Shown: positions 18,581 through 27,279, counted from the stretch's first letter. The stretch: DNA of 64,000 nt from DASWJZ01 sp963814905 (GCA_963814905.1 CAWFEM010000009.1:1-64000); one strand, 5' to 3'. Notes: a model not told the origin generated them from the letters alone. A program made the numbers and translations.

Positions 18581-18604
18581 GAGGCCCTCGGTTATGAGGG
18601 CCTC
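18581..18604 (-). other. intercistronic hairpin between the two methyltransferase genes
   Basis: GAGGCCCTC (18581-18589) and GAGGGCCTC (18596-18604) are perfect inverted arms of 9 bp with a 6-base loop. They lie 11 bases after the stop of the homocysteine S-methyltransferase-type gene as read on the minus strand. No T tract follows, so it is more likely an mRNA-stabilising or attenuating stem than a full terminator. Confidence 0.5.
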
Positions 18605-18614
18605 AAGCTCGGCG

Positions 18615-19580
18615 TCAGGCGGCCTGGCGGATGTGGCCCGCGCAGGAGCGGGCGATTGCCTCGACATGCCGATGGTCGGTGCCGCAGCAACCGCCGAGGA
18701 CGGTGATCTGCGGAAACCGCTCAACGATTGACGCGTGCTCGTGGCCGAGCTCTTCCGGGTTGCCGTCGTCGAGCTCGCTCGCCGAGTCGAGCTCGGCGTG
18801 GCTCATCTTCGAGGCGTTGGCGCGCAGCCCGCGGATGCGCTTCACCCAGGGCTCGCCGGCCTCCAGCGCCTCGACGAAGTGCGTCGGGTGGGCGCAGTTG
18901 ATCATGTAATAGGCGGGACCCGCCCCGGTGGCGCGGTCGACCTGAAGGATCGCGTCTTTCAGCGTCTGTCCGGTCGGCAGCTTGCCGTCGGTCTCCAGCG
19001 TGAAGGAGATCGCGGACGGCATCCCGGCAGCGTCGGCTGCGCGGGCGATCCCGATCGCCTCCTCCACGTAGTTCATGGTGATCGCGGTGACCATGTCGGC
19101 CTCCGTCCTGCGGAACGTATCGATCTGCTCGGCGTGGTAATCCTCCGCCTCCGCCGCACTCATCATGCTCCACGGGCTGTAGCCGTCGCCGCGCGGGCCG
19201 ACGCAGCCGGAAAGCACCATCGGCGTCTCCCGAGTCTCCGTCTCCTCGCGGAGCTTCGCAATCAGCGCGATCGCGTCGCGGTTCAGCTTCTGCAGGCCGA
19301 CCGGCGTGAGGTCGAGCGGCTCCGCCCAGTCGCGGCTCGCGCGCCAGGTGGGGCTCTCGAAGATAAAGCCGGCGCGGTTCTCCTTGGCGATGGCGATGTA
19401 GCGGTGGAAATAGTTCCTGAGCCGCTCGCGGCCTCCCGGCGTCTTCATGAGCGTGACGGAGGAGAAGTGCGGGAGCTCGATCTTGTCGACGAAGACCAAC
19501 GTGGTCTCCAGGCCGCCATCGGTCAGGAAGAGCTTGTCGCCGAGCTGGGGCAAGGCGTTTCTGTGGCGCGGGATCGTCAT
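18615..19580 (-). CDS. homocysteine S-methyltransferase family protein (BHMT/MmuM-like)
   Basis: A 321-residue Pfam S-methyl_trans barrel. The N-terminal LFLTDGGLETTLVF is the family start. The three zinc cysteines are at MINCAHPTH (about residue 227) and GGCCGTDHRHV (about residues 302-303). These enzymes move a methyl group from betaine, S-methylmethionine, dimethylsulfoniopropionate or similar donors to homocysteine. The donor here cannot be read from sequence. It is the first gene of a minus-strand operon with the MetE-like and DUF1232 genes, and divergent from a TetR regulator. Confidence 0.9.
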   Translation of the reverse strand: MTIPRHRNALPQLGDKLFLTDGGLETTLVFVDKIELPHFSSVTLMKTPGGRERLRNYFHRYIAIAKENRAGFIFESPTWRASRDWAEPLDLTPVGLQKLNRDAIALIAKLREETETRETPMVLSGCVGPRGDGYSPWSMMSAAEAEDYHAEQIDTFRRTEADMVTAITMNYVEEAIGIARAADAAGMPSAISFTLETDGKLPTGQTLKDAILQVDRATGAGPAYYMINCAHPTHFVEALEAGEPWVKRIRGLRANASKMSHAELDSASELDDGNPEELGHEHASIVERFPQITVLGGCCGTDHRHVEAIARSCAGHIRQAA

Positions 19581-19755
19581 TTGGGTCCACCCTCGAAGTT
19601 AGTGCGGCGAGGCACGGGACGCATCGGCGCACCGGCCCCTCATCCGCATGAAAGGAGCGATTCTTTCGCCGCGCGGTCGAGCCGCATCGACGTCGGCAAA
19701 CTACCGATTGCGGGCGGTGGAACTAGGCGTCGCGCGGTCAAGCAAGCGCTGAAAT

Positions 19756-19824
19756 ATTGTTTCTCTAGGGAAAGCGCTGTCCTCGGCGGGCGACGAAACA
19801 CTTTTCGGGGGGTGACGAAACAAT
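19756..19824. promoter_or_regulatory. candidate TetR operator region (inverted and direct repeats)
   Basis: ATTGTTTC (19756-19763) and GAAACAAT (19817-19824) are perfect inverted copies. GACGAAACA also occurs twice in direct orientation (19792-19800 and 19814-19822), 22 bases apart. All lie in the 278-base space between the divergent homocysteine S-methyltransferase-type gene and the TetR gene, where a TetR protein would be expected to control both. Confidence 0.4.
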
Positions 19825-19858
19825 CCGGAATCAAAACTTGACCTATGGTGCAGTTGTC

Positions 19859-20509
19859 ATGCTGCAGATTGCCGAACAACTGCCAGCGCCGCTCCCGGTG
19901 CGGCGCCGCGGAGAGACGCGCGAACGCATTCTCGCCACTGCCGAGGAGGCGGTGCTCGCCAAGGGATTCGCCGCGACCTCGATCGAGGAGATCATCGCCG
20001 CGGTCGGCATCACCAAGAGCGGCTTCTTCTACCACTTCAAGGACAAGAGCGATCTCGCCAAGGCGCTCCTGGAGCGCTACCTCGCGCAGGACCGCGCCGT
20101 GCTCGACGACATCTTCGGCCGCGGCGACGAGCTGAACGACGATCCGCTGCACGGCTTCCTGGTCGGGCTGAAGCTCTTCGCGGAGATGATGGCGAATCTG
20201 CCCGAGGCGCATCCCGGCTGCCTCGCCGCCGCGTTCGCCTACCAGGACCAGCTTTTCAACCAGGAGATCAGGCACCTCAACGCGACGGGCCTGCTCGCCT
20301 GGCGCACCCGCTTCCGCGAGCGGCTGGACCTGATCGCGGAGCGCTATCCGCCGAGGATCGAGACCGATTTCGAGGCGCTTGCCGACATGGCGGCGGCGCT
20401 CGTGGAAGGCGGCATCGTGCTCGGCCGCGCGCTCAGCGACGCGGCCATCCTGCCCAAACAGGTCCTGCTCTACCGCGAGCTCATCCGCGCGGTCTTCTTA
20501 CCGGCCTGA
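19859..20509 (+). CDS. TetR/AcrR-family transcriptional regulator
   Basis: About 216 residues. The N-terminal helix-turn-helix (residues about 17-62) reads RERILATAEEAVLAKGFAATSIEEIIAAVGITKSGFFYHFKDKSDL, a textbook TetR DNA-binding domain. The C-terminal half is an all-helical ligand-binding domain. The start is taken as the ATG at 19859; a TTG at 19838 in the same frame would add seven residues. It probably represses the divergent methyltransferase operon and itself through the repeats at 19756-19824. The effector is unknown. Confidence 0.92.
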   Translation: MLQIAEQLPAPLPVRRRGETRERILATAEEAVLAKGFAATSIEEIIAAVGITKSGFFYHFKDKSDLAKALLERYLAQDRAVLDDIFGRGDELNDDPLHGFLVGLKLFAEMMANLPEAHPGCLAAAFAYQDQLFNQEIRHLNATGLLAWRTRFRERLDLIAERYPPRIETDFEALADMAAALVEGGIVLGRALSDAAILPKQVLLYRELIRAVFLPA

Positions 20510-20569
20510 GGCGCTCTTTAAGCATTGGCGCTTAAACTTGGCGGCCTTCCGTCGTAGGACGGGCGGCAA

Positions 20570-20656
20570 GCGGGCGTGGCGAAACCGGTAGACGCAAGGG
20601 ACTTAAAATCCCTCGGCTGAAAAGCCATGCGGGTTCGACTCCCGCCGCCCGCACCA
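20570..20656 (+). tRNA. tRNA-Leu (anticodon TAA)
   Basis: A complete cloverleaf: acceptor GCGGGCG pairs with CGCCCGC, the D-loop contains CCGGTAGACGC, and the anticodon arm is AGGGACTTAAAATCCCT with anticodon TAA. A long variable arm (CGGCTGAAAAGCC) marks class II, the T-arm is GCGGGTTCGACTCCCGC, and an encoded CCA ends at 20656. It lies 18 bases from the 3' end of the convergent galD-like gene. Confidence 0.97.
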
Positions 20657-20674
20657 TCCTTCCGCCTGCCCGCT

Positions 20675-21757
20675 TCAATCGCCGAACACCACCCCGTCGA
20701 AGAGCTTGCGGGCGGTGCGCAGGATCGCGGCGCGTTCGACTGTGCCGTCTTCGCCCAATGTCGCGACGACGGTCATCTCGCCGGTCGGATGCTCGATCGA
20801 GAGCGAGCGCTCGCGCGCCTTCGCCGGTCTCGGCGAGAGAAGCAGCGGGGCCTTGCTTGAGCAGGCAGGCGGTCGCGACGGAGACCGCGCCGAGCACGCC
20901 GATCGACGAATGGCAGCGATGCGGGATGAAGGTGCGCGTCGAAATCGCGCCGCCGTGGCGAGGCGCGGAGACCATCGTCATCTTCGGCACGGATTTTTCC
21001 GTCACGTCGCCGAGATTCATCAGCGGCCCGGCCTTCAGCCGGATCGCCTCGAGCTTCTTGCGCAGCGTGTCGTTCGCTTCGAGGTCCTTCGGCGCTTCCT
21101 CGCCCGTGATGCCGAGGTCGCTGGCGCGCATGACGACGCAGGGCATGCCGTTGTCGATCAGCGTCGCTTCCACGCCGTCGATCACGTCGACGGCGCGGCC
21201 CGTCGGAAGCAGTGCGCCGCAGGAGGAGCCGGCGGTGTCCTCAAACAGGATCGGCATCGCCGCCGCCGTGCCCGGCACGCCGTCGATCTTCGCGTCGCCC
21301 GTCATAGGTCACGCGTCCGCCGGGCGTCGCCACCGTGGCGACGGCGATCTGCCCGGTGTTCTCCATGAAGATGCGAACGTCGGTCGTGCCGTCCTTCGCC
21401 CGCACGAGGCCGCGCTCGATCGCGAAGGGGCCGATGCCGGCGAGGATGTTGCCGCAATTCTGCGCGTCGGTGACGATCGGCCGGTCCACGAAGACCTGCA
21501 GGAAGAGATAGTCGACATCGACGCCCGGCGCGCGCGGAGCGCTTGACGACGGCGACCTTGGAGGTGAGCGGATCGGCGCCGCCCATGCCGTCGATCTGGC
21601 GCGCGTCGGGCGAACCCATGACGCGGAGCAGGAAGGCGTCGCGCGCGGCCGCGTCGGCGGGCAAATCCTCGGCGAGGAAGTAGCCGCCCTTCGAGGTGCC
21701 GCCGCGCATCCACATGCAGCGCACGCCGGTTTCGCGCTGCGCCGCTTCGTCAGACAA
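20675..21757 (-). pseudogene. galD: 4-oxalomesaconate tautomerase (GalD/PrpF-like), three frameshifts
   Basis: Conceptually about 360 residues of the PrpF-like isomerase fold: MWMRGGTSKGGYFLAEDLP at the start, DAQNCGNILAGIGPFAIE near residue 95, PHRCHSSIGVLGAVSVATA near residue 275 and IEHPTGEMTVVA near the end. In gallate and protocatechuate 4,5-cleavage routes GalD (LigU-type) interconverts the keto and enol forms of 4-oxalomesaconate. The frame needs three one-base corrections, all extra bases, near 21535, 21303 and 20825. The start is a TTG at 21757 overlapping the upstream galC stop by 8 bases. Either broken or a consensus artefact. Confidence 0.82.
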
Positions 21758-22422
21758 ATTTCAGGCCTTTCGCCTTCAGCCGCTCGCGCATGCCGTAGAT
21801 GTCGAGGCCGAGCTCGCCCGCCATCAGGCGCTGTCTAGTCTCCGCTTCCTTGGCCTCGCGCGCGCGTGCCGTCGCGAGCGCCGTCTTCGGCCTTCTCGCG
21901 CGGCACGACGCAGATGCCGTCATCGTCGGCGACGATCGCGTCGCCGGGATTGACCAGCGCGCCCGCGCACACGACCGGCACGTTGACGGAGCCGAGCGTC
22001 TCCTTGACCGTCCCTTGCGCGAAGATCGCCTTCGACCAGACGGGGAAGCGGATCTCCGTCAGCTCGCGCACGTCGCGCACGCCCGCTTCGATCACCAGCC
22101 CGCGGACGCCGTGCGCCATCAGCGAGCGGGCGAGAAGCTCGCCGAAATAGCCGTCCTCGCACGGGCTCGTCGGCGCGACGACGAGCACGTCGCCGGCGCG
22201 GCACTGCTCGACCGCGACATGGATCATCCAGTTGTCGCCGGGCGGGAGCGACACCGTGACCGCCGGCCCGGCGATGCGCGCGCCGGGATAGATCGGACGC
22301 ATGGTTGAGCGCATGAGGCCGGTCCGCCCGATCGCCTCGTGCACGGTCGCGACGCCGCATTCGCCGAGGCCATGGACGACGGCGTGATCGCAGCGCTCGA
22401 TGTTCTGGACGACGATCGGCAT
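21750..22422 (-). pseudogene. galC: 4-carboxy-4-hydroxy-2-oxoadipate aldolase (GalC/RraA-like), one frameshift
   Basis: About 223 residues of the RraA-like class II aldolase family. Motifs include GPAVTVSLPPGDNWMIHVAVEQ, the GVRGLVIEAGVRDVREL block with the catalytic Arg-Asp, and GDAIVADDDGICVVPRE. GalC-type enzymes split 4-carboxy-4-hydroxy-2-oxoadipate into pyruvate and oxaloacetate. One extra base near 21880 breaks the frame; correcting it gives a normal C-terminus ending GMRERLKAKGLKFV and the stop at 21750. The ATG at 22422 is 13 bases after the galB stop. The order galB-galC-galD supports the assignment. Confidence 0.85.
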
Positions 22423-22435
22423 CAGCGCGCTCTCC

Positions 22436-23167
22436 TCACAGCTCGTCGACCGTGCGCGGGAAGATCGACTGGAACGCCTCGGCGTATTTCGCCTCGCGCC
22501 CGCCTGATTGCCCCCCAGAGTTCCGGCGGAACTGGTTGGCGCGGTTCTCCGCGACGTTCTCGTAATAGTGCCAGAGGTGCTGCTGGCCCTCCATGCACTC
22601 GATCGCCGCTCTCTTCTTCTCCCAGACCGGCGTGATGTCGAGGATGGTGTCGGGCTTCCAGCCGCATTGCTCGGTCTGGTGCGGCTCGAAGAGGTAGAGC
22701 TGCGGCGCGCCGAGCACCTTCTCGCCCGGCTTATGGCCCCAGGCCTGCGCCACCATGCGGCATTCAAGCGCGATATGCGCCGCGTAGGGGTGGTCGGTGT
22801 TGTAGGGATCGTCGAGCGAGTGGGAGAGCATGAAGGCCGGCTCTACCGCGCGGATCGTATCGACCAGGCGGAATTTTGCCTCGCGGTCGAGCTCGAGCGG
22901 ATAGTCGCCGAGATCGAAGAACTGGATGTCGGCGGCGCCGAGCGCGGCGGCCGCCTTCTCCGCCTCCTTCCGGCGGCCGATCTTGACCTTGTCGAGGGTC
23001 ATGCCGGGCTCCTTCCAGAGCTTGGCGCTTTCGCCGCGCTCGCCGTAGGAGAGGCAGACGACGGTCACGGCGTAGCCCTTCTCGGCATGGAGAGCGATCG
23101 CGCCGGCGCAGCGCCACACGAAATCGGCGGAATGCGCGCTGATCACTAGCGCGGTCTTGTCGGGCAT
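22436..23167 (-). CDS. galB: 4-oxalomesaconate hydratase (GalB-like, PIG-L family)
   Basis: A 243-residue PIG-L/LmbE-fold zinc protein. The N-terminus TALVISAHSADFVWRCAGAIALH has the GalB-type AHSAD in place of the deacetylase AHPDD motif. GERGESAKLWKEPGMTLDKVK, LSHSLDDPYNTDHPYAAHIA (zinc His) and YLFEPHQTEQCGWKPD follow the family order. GalB hydrates 4-oxalomesaconate to 4-carboxy-4-hydroxy-2-oxoadipate, doing the job of LigJ with an unrelated fold. Intact here. It sits between the extradiol dioxygenase gene (39 bases upstream) and galC. A general PIG-L deacetylase is the alternative, but the context argues against it. Confidence 0.87.
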   Translation of the reverse strand: MPDKTALVISAHSADFVWRCAGAIALHAEKGYAVTVVCLSYGERGESAKLWKEPGMTLDKVKIGRRKEAEKAAAALGAADIQFFDLGDYPLELDREAKFRLVDTIRAVEPAFMLSHSLDDPYNTDHPYAAHIALECRMVAQAWGHKPGEKVLGAPQLYLFEPHQTEQCGWKPDTILDITPVWEKKRAAIECMEGQQHLWHYYENVAENRANQFRRNSGGQSGGREAKYAEAFQSIFPRTVDEL

Positions 23168-23206
23168 CGTTGGCGCTCTCCTATTCGGCTGCCTCGCCGG
23201 CTCTTT

Positions 23207-24175
23207 CTACTCGGTCGCTTCGCTGACGGGCGGCGTGCCGTGCGTGTGGAAGCTCTCGATGGTCTTCAGGCCCCAGGCCTGGCCCTTCTTGCGCTCCGTC
23301 TCCGTCCAGGTGACGGTTTTCCAGTCCGGGGCGAGGATCAGCCGCGCGCCGGAATTCGCCACTTCCACGCGATTTCCCGCCGGCTCGTAGACATAGAGGA
23401 AGAACGTCTGCTGGATCGCGTGCTTGTGCGGGCCGGTCTCGATGAAGACGCCGTTCTCCAGGAAGATGTCGGCGGCTCTGAGCACGTCCTCGCGCTGATC
23501 GACGGCGTAGGTCACATGGTGGAAGCGGCCGGGCGTGCCGGTATGGTCCTCCGTATAGGCGATGTCGTAGCCCTTGTTGTTGACGGTGAACCAGCAGCCG
23601 CCGAGGCGGCCGTTGTCGAGCTGGATCTGTTCGGTGACGCGGCTGCCGAGTGCCTTGGTCATGAAGTCGCGGATGGCGGAGACGTCGGTCGCGAGCAGGT
23701 TCAGGTGATCGATGCGGCGGACGCCGACGCCGCGGCCGTGATAGCGCTGCGCGATGTTCTTGAGCGCGGGGCGCTCCTCCGGCGGCGCTTCGTAGCGGCG
23801 CGTGTCGTAATAGAGCTCGAAGACGTGGCCGTCGGGGTCGGTGAACCGGTAGGCGCGTCCGTGGCCGAGATCGCCGTCGCTCCAGCCGATGCCGCAGCCC
23901 ATCTTCTCGATGATCGCGACGCGGCGCTGAAGCGCCGCCTCGGAGGACGCGCGATAGCCGACATGTCTGGCGCCCGTCGTTTTCGCCGCGGTCAGCTTCA
24001 GCGTATGGAACTCGTAGTCGTCGAAAGCGCGGAGATAGACGGAATTGCCTTCGCGGCCGCTCTCCGTCAGCCCGTAGACATTGACGAAGAAGTCGAGGCT
24101 TTCCTCCGGATGGTCGGTCAGCAGCTCGACATGCCCGAGATGCGCGACGTCGAAAGAGGGTTCGCCTTCCGCCAT
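23207..24175 (-). CDS. type I extradiol ring-cleavage dioxygenase (VOC family)
   Basis: A 322-residue two-domain vicinal oxygen chelate protein related to catechol 2,3-dioxygenases. The three Fe(II) ligands of the C-terminal domain are visible: His in RRIDHLNLLATD, His in RFHHVTYAVDQ and Glu in NRVEVANSG. The N-terminal domain (HLGHVELLTDHPEESLDFFVNVYGL) is the structural duplicate. The start is set at the ATG at 24175, six bases after AAAGGG; the ATG at 24181 abuts that sequence. It is the first gene of the operon with galBCD and would open the ring of a dihydroxylated aromatic. The exact substrate is unknown. Confidence 0.88.
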   Translation of the reverse strand: MAEGEPSFDVAHLGHVELLTDHPEESLDFFVNVYGLTESGREGNSVYLRAFDDYEFHTLKLTAAKTTGARHVGYRASSEAALQRRVAIIEKMGCGIGWSDGDLGHGRAYRFTDPDGHVFELYYDTRRYEAPPEERPALKNIAQRYHGRGVGVRRIDHLNLLATDVSAIRDFMTKALGSRVTEQIQLDNGRLGGCWFTVNNKGYDIAYTEDHTGTPGRFHHVTYAVDQREDVLRAADIFLENGVFIETGPHKHAIQQTFFLYVYEPAGNRVEVANSGARLILAPDWKTVTWTETERKKGQAWGLKTIESFHTHGTPPVSEATE

Positions 24176-24335
24176 TTCCATCCCTTTCCAGCGTTTCCGT
24201 TTGGCGGGCAGGGTATCGCGCTCGCGCCGGGATTTCCTAGACGTTTCCGCCGGCGGAATGCCGCGGCGACGACGCGGGCCAAGCATGGCGCCTGGCGCGC
24301 GATATGCTAGGAGGTCGGCGGAAGAGGGGGGATGA

Positions 24336-25367
24336 ATGGCGCAATACGGAAATCGTGTGCTCGGACGCTCCGGGGTCGAAGTCACTGTGCTCGGGCTCGG
24401 CGGCGCGCCGCTCGGAGACCTTTATGCGCGGCTTCCGGAGGAGGATGCGCTGGCGACGGTGGAGCGGGGATGGGAGGAGGGCGTGCGCCTCTTCGACACG
24501 TCGCCGTTTTACGGGTTCGGGCTTTCGGAGCACCGTTTCGGCCACGTTCTGCGCCAGAAGCCGCGCGACGAGTTCGTCCTGAGCACCAAGGTCGGGCGGC
24601 TCCTGCGGCGCGGCGAAGCGAAGCCGGAGGAGCGCGGCGTCTTCGTCGGCGGCCTGCCGTTCGCGCCGATCTTCGACTACTCCTATGACGGCTGCATGCG
24701 CTCCATCGAGGACAGCTTCCAGCGCCTCGGCATGACGGAGATCGACGTGGCGCTGATCCACGACGTCGACGTCTGGTCGCACGGCTCCAAGGAGGCGTTC
24801 GAGCGGCGCTTCGGCGAAGCGATGAAGGGCGCCTACAAGGCGCTCGACGAATTGCGCGCCGCCGGCGTGGTCAAGGCCATCGGCGCCGGGATCAACGAGG
24901 TGGAGGCGACGGTGCGCTTCGCCAAGGCGGGTGACTTCGACTGCTTCCTGCTCGCCGGGCGCTATACGCTGCTCGAACAGGACGGGCTCGGCGACCTCCT
25001 GCCGCTCGCGGATGAGAAGGATTTTTCCATCATCCTCGGCGGGCCGTTCAATTCCGGCATCCTGGCGGTCGGTGCGAAGCCGGGCGCGCGTTACAATTAC
25101 GCGCCCGCCCCCGACGACATCATGGAGCGGGTGCGGCAGATCGAGGCGGTATGCGCGGCGCATGACGTGCCGCTTGCCGCCGCGGCGATCCAGTTTCCGC
25201 TCGGCCATCCGCGCATCGCGTCGATCATTCCGGGCGCCGTCAGCGCCGGCGAGGTCACGCGCAACGCCGCGCTGATGCGCCATGACATTCCGGCTGCACT
25301 CTGGGACGCGCTGAAGGGCGAGGGCCTCCTCGTCGCCGACGCGCCGGTCCCGCGGCCGGCAGGGTAG
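24336..25367 (+). CDS. aldo/keto reductase (aldose/L-fucose dehydrogenase-like)
   Basis: A 343-residue AKR barrel using NAD(P). The catalytic tetrad is visible: Asp and Tyr in LFDTSPFYGFGLSEHRFG, Lys in LSTKVGRLL and His in VALIHDVDVW. The similarity pattern (GLGGAPLGDLY at the start, YDGCMRSIEDSFQRLG) is that of D-threo-aldose/L-fucose dehydrogenases and pyridoxal 4-dehydrogenases. It starts a plus-strand cluster that includes a FucU-type mutarotase and a ribokinase, which favours a sugar substrate. It is divergent from the dioxygenase operon. Confidence 0.9.
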   Translation: MAQYGNRVLGRSGVEVTVLGLGGAPLGDLYARLPEEDALATVERGWEEGVRLFDTSPFYGFGLSEHRFGHVLRQKPRDEFVLSTKVGRLLRRGEAKPEERGVFVGGLPFAPIFDYSYDGCMRSIEDSFQRLGMTEIDVALIHDVDVWSHGSKEAFERRFGEAMKGAYKALDELRAAGVVKAIGAGINEVEATVRFAKAGDFDCFLLAGRYTLLEQDGLGDLLPLADEKDFSIILGGPFNSGILAVGAKPGARYNYAPAPDDIMERVRQIEAVCAAHDVPLAAAAIQFPLGHPRIASIIPGAVSAGEVTRNAALMRHDIPAALWDALKGEGLLVADAPVPRPAG

Positions 25368-25377
25368 GGAGGCTCCG

Positions 25378-26130
25378 ATGGCAAAACGTCGTGTCCTGAT
25401 CGCCGGCGAATCGTGGGTCACGCATTCGGTCCACCAGAAGGGCTTCGACAGCTTCAACACGACCGAATACGTGGAGGGGGTCGGGCCGCTGCGCGCGGCG
25501 CTCGAAGGCGGCGGCTTCAAGGTCGACTATCAGCCGGCGCATGTCGCGGCGCGCGAATTTCCGGCGACCGCGAAGGCGCTCTCCGCCTACGGCTGCGTCA
25601 TCCTCTCCGACATCGGCGCCAACACGCTGCTCCTTCATCCCGACACGTTCGTGCGCTCCAAGCCGCTGCCGAACCGGCTCAACGCCGTCCGCGACTATGT
25701 GCGACGCGGCGGCGGGCTGATCATGGTCGGCGGCTACCTGACCTTTCAGGGGATCGACGCCAAGGCGCGCTATCACGGGACGGCGGTCGAAGCGGCATTG
25801 CCGGTCACGATCAGCCCGCATGACGACCGCGTGGAGGTGCCGCAGGGCGTGAAGCCAAAGGTGGCCGCCGATCATCCGATCGTCGCGGGGATCAAGGGAG
25901 CGTGGCCGGCGCTCCTCGGCTACAACCGGCTGACGCCCAAGCCGGAAGCGACGGTCGTGGCGCGCGCCGGCAACGACCCGCTTCTCGTCGTGGGTACATT
26001 CGGCGACGGGCGCTCGGCTGCCTTCGCTTCCGATTGCGGCCCGCACTGGGCGCCGCCGAGCTTTGTCGAATGGCCCGGCTACACAAAACTCTGGCGCGGT
26101 ATCGTCGGCTGGGCCGCCGGCGTGATCTGA
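25378..26130 (+). CDS. GATase1-like (DUF1355-type) protein
   Basis: A 250-residue class I glutamine amidotransferase-fold protein of the putative-glutamine-amidotransferase family. Family marks are RVLIAGESWVTHSVHQKGFDSFNTTEYVEG at the start, the strand-turn SDIGANTLLLHPDTF, and RRGGGLIMVGGYLTFQGID. The usual nucleophile-elbow Cys of true amidotransferases is not obvious, so catalysis is uncertain. The C-terminal SDCGPHWAPPSFVEWPGY is conserved in the family. It follows the aldo/keto reductase by 10 bases and so is almost certainly co-transcribed with it. The role in sugar or carbohydrate metabolism is inferred from the neighbours. Confidence 0.85.
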   Translation: MAKRRVLIAGESWVTHSVHQKGFDSFNTTEYVEGVGPLRAALEGGGFKVDYQPAHVAAREFPATAKALSAYGCVILSDIGANTLLLHPDTFVRSKPLPNRLNAVRDYVRRGGGLIMVGGYLTFQGIDAKARYHGTAVEAALPVTISPHDDRVEVPQGVKPKVAADHPIVAGIKGAWPALLGYNRLTPKPEATVVARAGNDPLLVVGTFGDGRSAAFASDCGPHWAPPSFVEWPGYTKLWRGIVGWAAGVI

Positions 26131-26154
26131 ACGCCGCATCTCCGAAAGAACGCC

Positions 26155-27189
26155 ATGGGCCGCCGCATCACCGATCCTCGCCCGAGCACGGCGTTCACCA
26201 CCGTCGACCTGGAGGCAGAGGGAAAGCATGTCGGCTTCGCCATGATCCCGCATTCGCCGCACGACGACGCCTGGGGCGCGACCCGCGTGCCGCTTGCGGT
26301 GATCAAGAACGGCAGCGGACCGACGGTGGTGCTTGAGGGCGGCAATCACGGCGACGAATATGAAGGCCCGATCGTCATCTCCGAGCTGATCCGCGACCTC
26401 GATCCGGGCGCAATCCAAGGGCGGCTGATCCTGATGCCGTCGAACAACGTGCACGCGGCGATGGCCGGAACGCGCACCTCGCCGGTCGACGGCAAGAACT
26501 ACAACCGCGTCTTCCCGGGCGACCCGCTTGGCAGCATCACCGAGCAGATCGCCGCCTTCCTCAGCGACACGATCTTTCCGGTCGCTGACGCCTTCCTTGA
26601 CCTCCATTCCGGCGGCTCGTCGCTGTTCATGATCCCGAGCGCCATCATCGAACCGACCGACGACGCCGCGCTTCACCGCAAGAACGTTGCGGCGGCGCTT
26701 GCCTTCGGTGCGCCGCAGACCGTGGTGATCGCCAATCTCGGCGACCCGCGCACGGCGACCGCGGCGGCCTGCCGCGCGGGGCTGGTCACCGTCGGCACGG
26801 AAATGGCGGGGGGCGGCACGGTGTCGCGCGAGGCACTCGCGCTTTGCCGCCGCGGCGTCAGAAACGTGCTCGCGCATCTCGGCGTGTTGCCGGCGACCGA
26901 AGCGGAGGCGCGGCGCGGCGACGGAGACGTCCGTGAGCTTCCCGGCGCAAAGGCTTATGTCTACGCGACGATGGACGGGGTCCTCGAGCCGTTCCATTCG
27001 CTCGGCGACGATGTTCGTGCAGGGGAGGCCGCGGGGCGCATCCACTGTCCGTGGGACCCGGCGCGCACGCCGGAGACGCTCACCTATCAGGCGGACGGGA
27101 TTCTCTATGGCCGGCGTCAACCGGGGCGGGTCCGGCCGGGCAATTGCTGCCTCGTTGTCGCCGCACCCTATCGCGGCAAACTCACTTGA
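26155..27189 (+). CDS. succinylglutamate desuccinylase/aspartoacylase-family deacylase
   Basis: A 344-residue zinc carboxypeptidase-fold enzyme of the AstE/AspA group. The zinc and catalytic motifs are visible: GGNHGDEYEGP (His and Glu ligands), DLHSGGSSLF (His ligand) and GTEMAGGGTVS (general-base Glu). The C-terminal part (residues about 260-340) is the beta-rich cap with a lipoyl-like fold. Close-looking relatives include DoeB (N-acetyl-diaminobutyrate deacetylase of ectoine degradation), but no other ectoine genes are here. It should hydrolyse an N-acyl group from a small amino compound. It is 24 bases after the GATase1-like gene. Confidence 0.88.
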   Translation: MGRRITDPRPSTAFTTVDLEAEGKHVGFAMIPHSPHDDAWGATRVPLAVIKNGSGPTVVLEGGNHGDEYEGPIVISELIRDLDPGAIQGRLILMPSNNVHAAMAGTRTSPVDGKNYNRVFPGDPLGSITEQIAAFLSDTIFPVADAFLDLHSGGSSLFMIPSAIIEPTDDAALHRKNVAAALAFGAPQTVVIANLGDPRTATAAACRAGLVTVGTEMAGGGTVSREALALCRRGVRNVLAHLGVLPATEAEARRGDGDVRELPGAKAYVYATMDGVLEPFHSLGDDVRAGEAAGRIHCPWDPARTPETLTYQADGILYGRRQPGRVRPGNCCLVVAAPYRGKLT

Positions 27190-27279
27190 TCGTTTCGCCC
27201 CTGTGCGGCTTTCTAATGCGGCTTTGATCGGAGAAGACCGGCGCCAAGCCGGACCGATACTCTGGGAGGGGAATTTCGC

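Noticed and set aside
18477..18614. SAM riboswitch ahead of the MetE-like gene
   Set aside because: The stretch has one clear hairpin but no SAM-II or other riboswitch consensus that I can recognise.
20510..20569. Integration site or mobile-element boundary at the tRNA-Leu
   Set aside because: No integrase gene and no repeat of the tRNA 3' end was seen downstream; the frameshifts nearby do not need transfer to explain them. A TTTAAGC/GCTTAAA stem near 20517-20536 is too weak to call.
20532..20720. Minus-strand protein C-terminus reading AGVEPAWLFSRGILSPLRL
   Set aside because: This is the well-known spurious translation of the antisense strand of the tRNA-Leu gene; the real galD frame ends at 20675.
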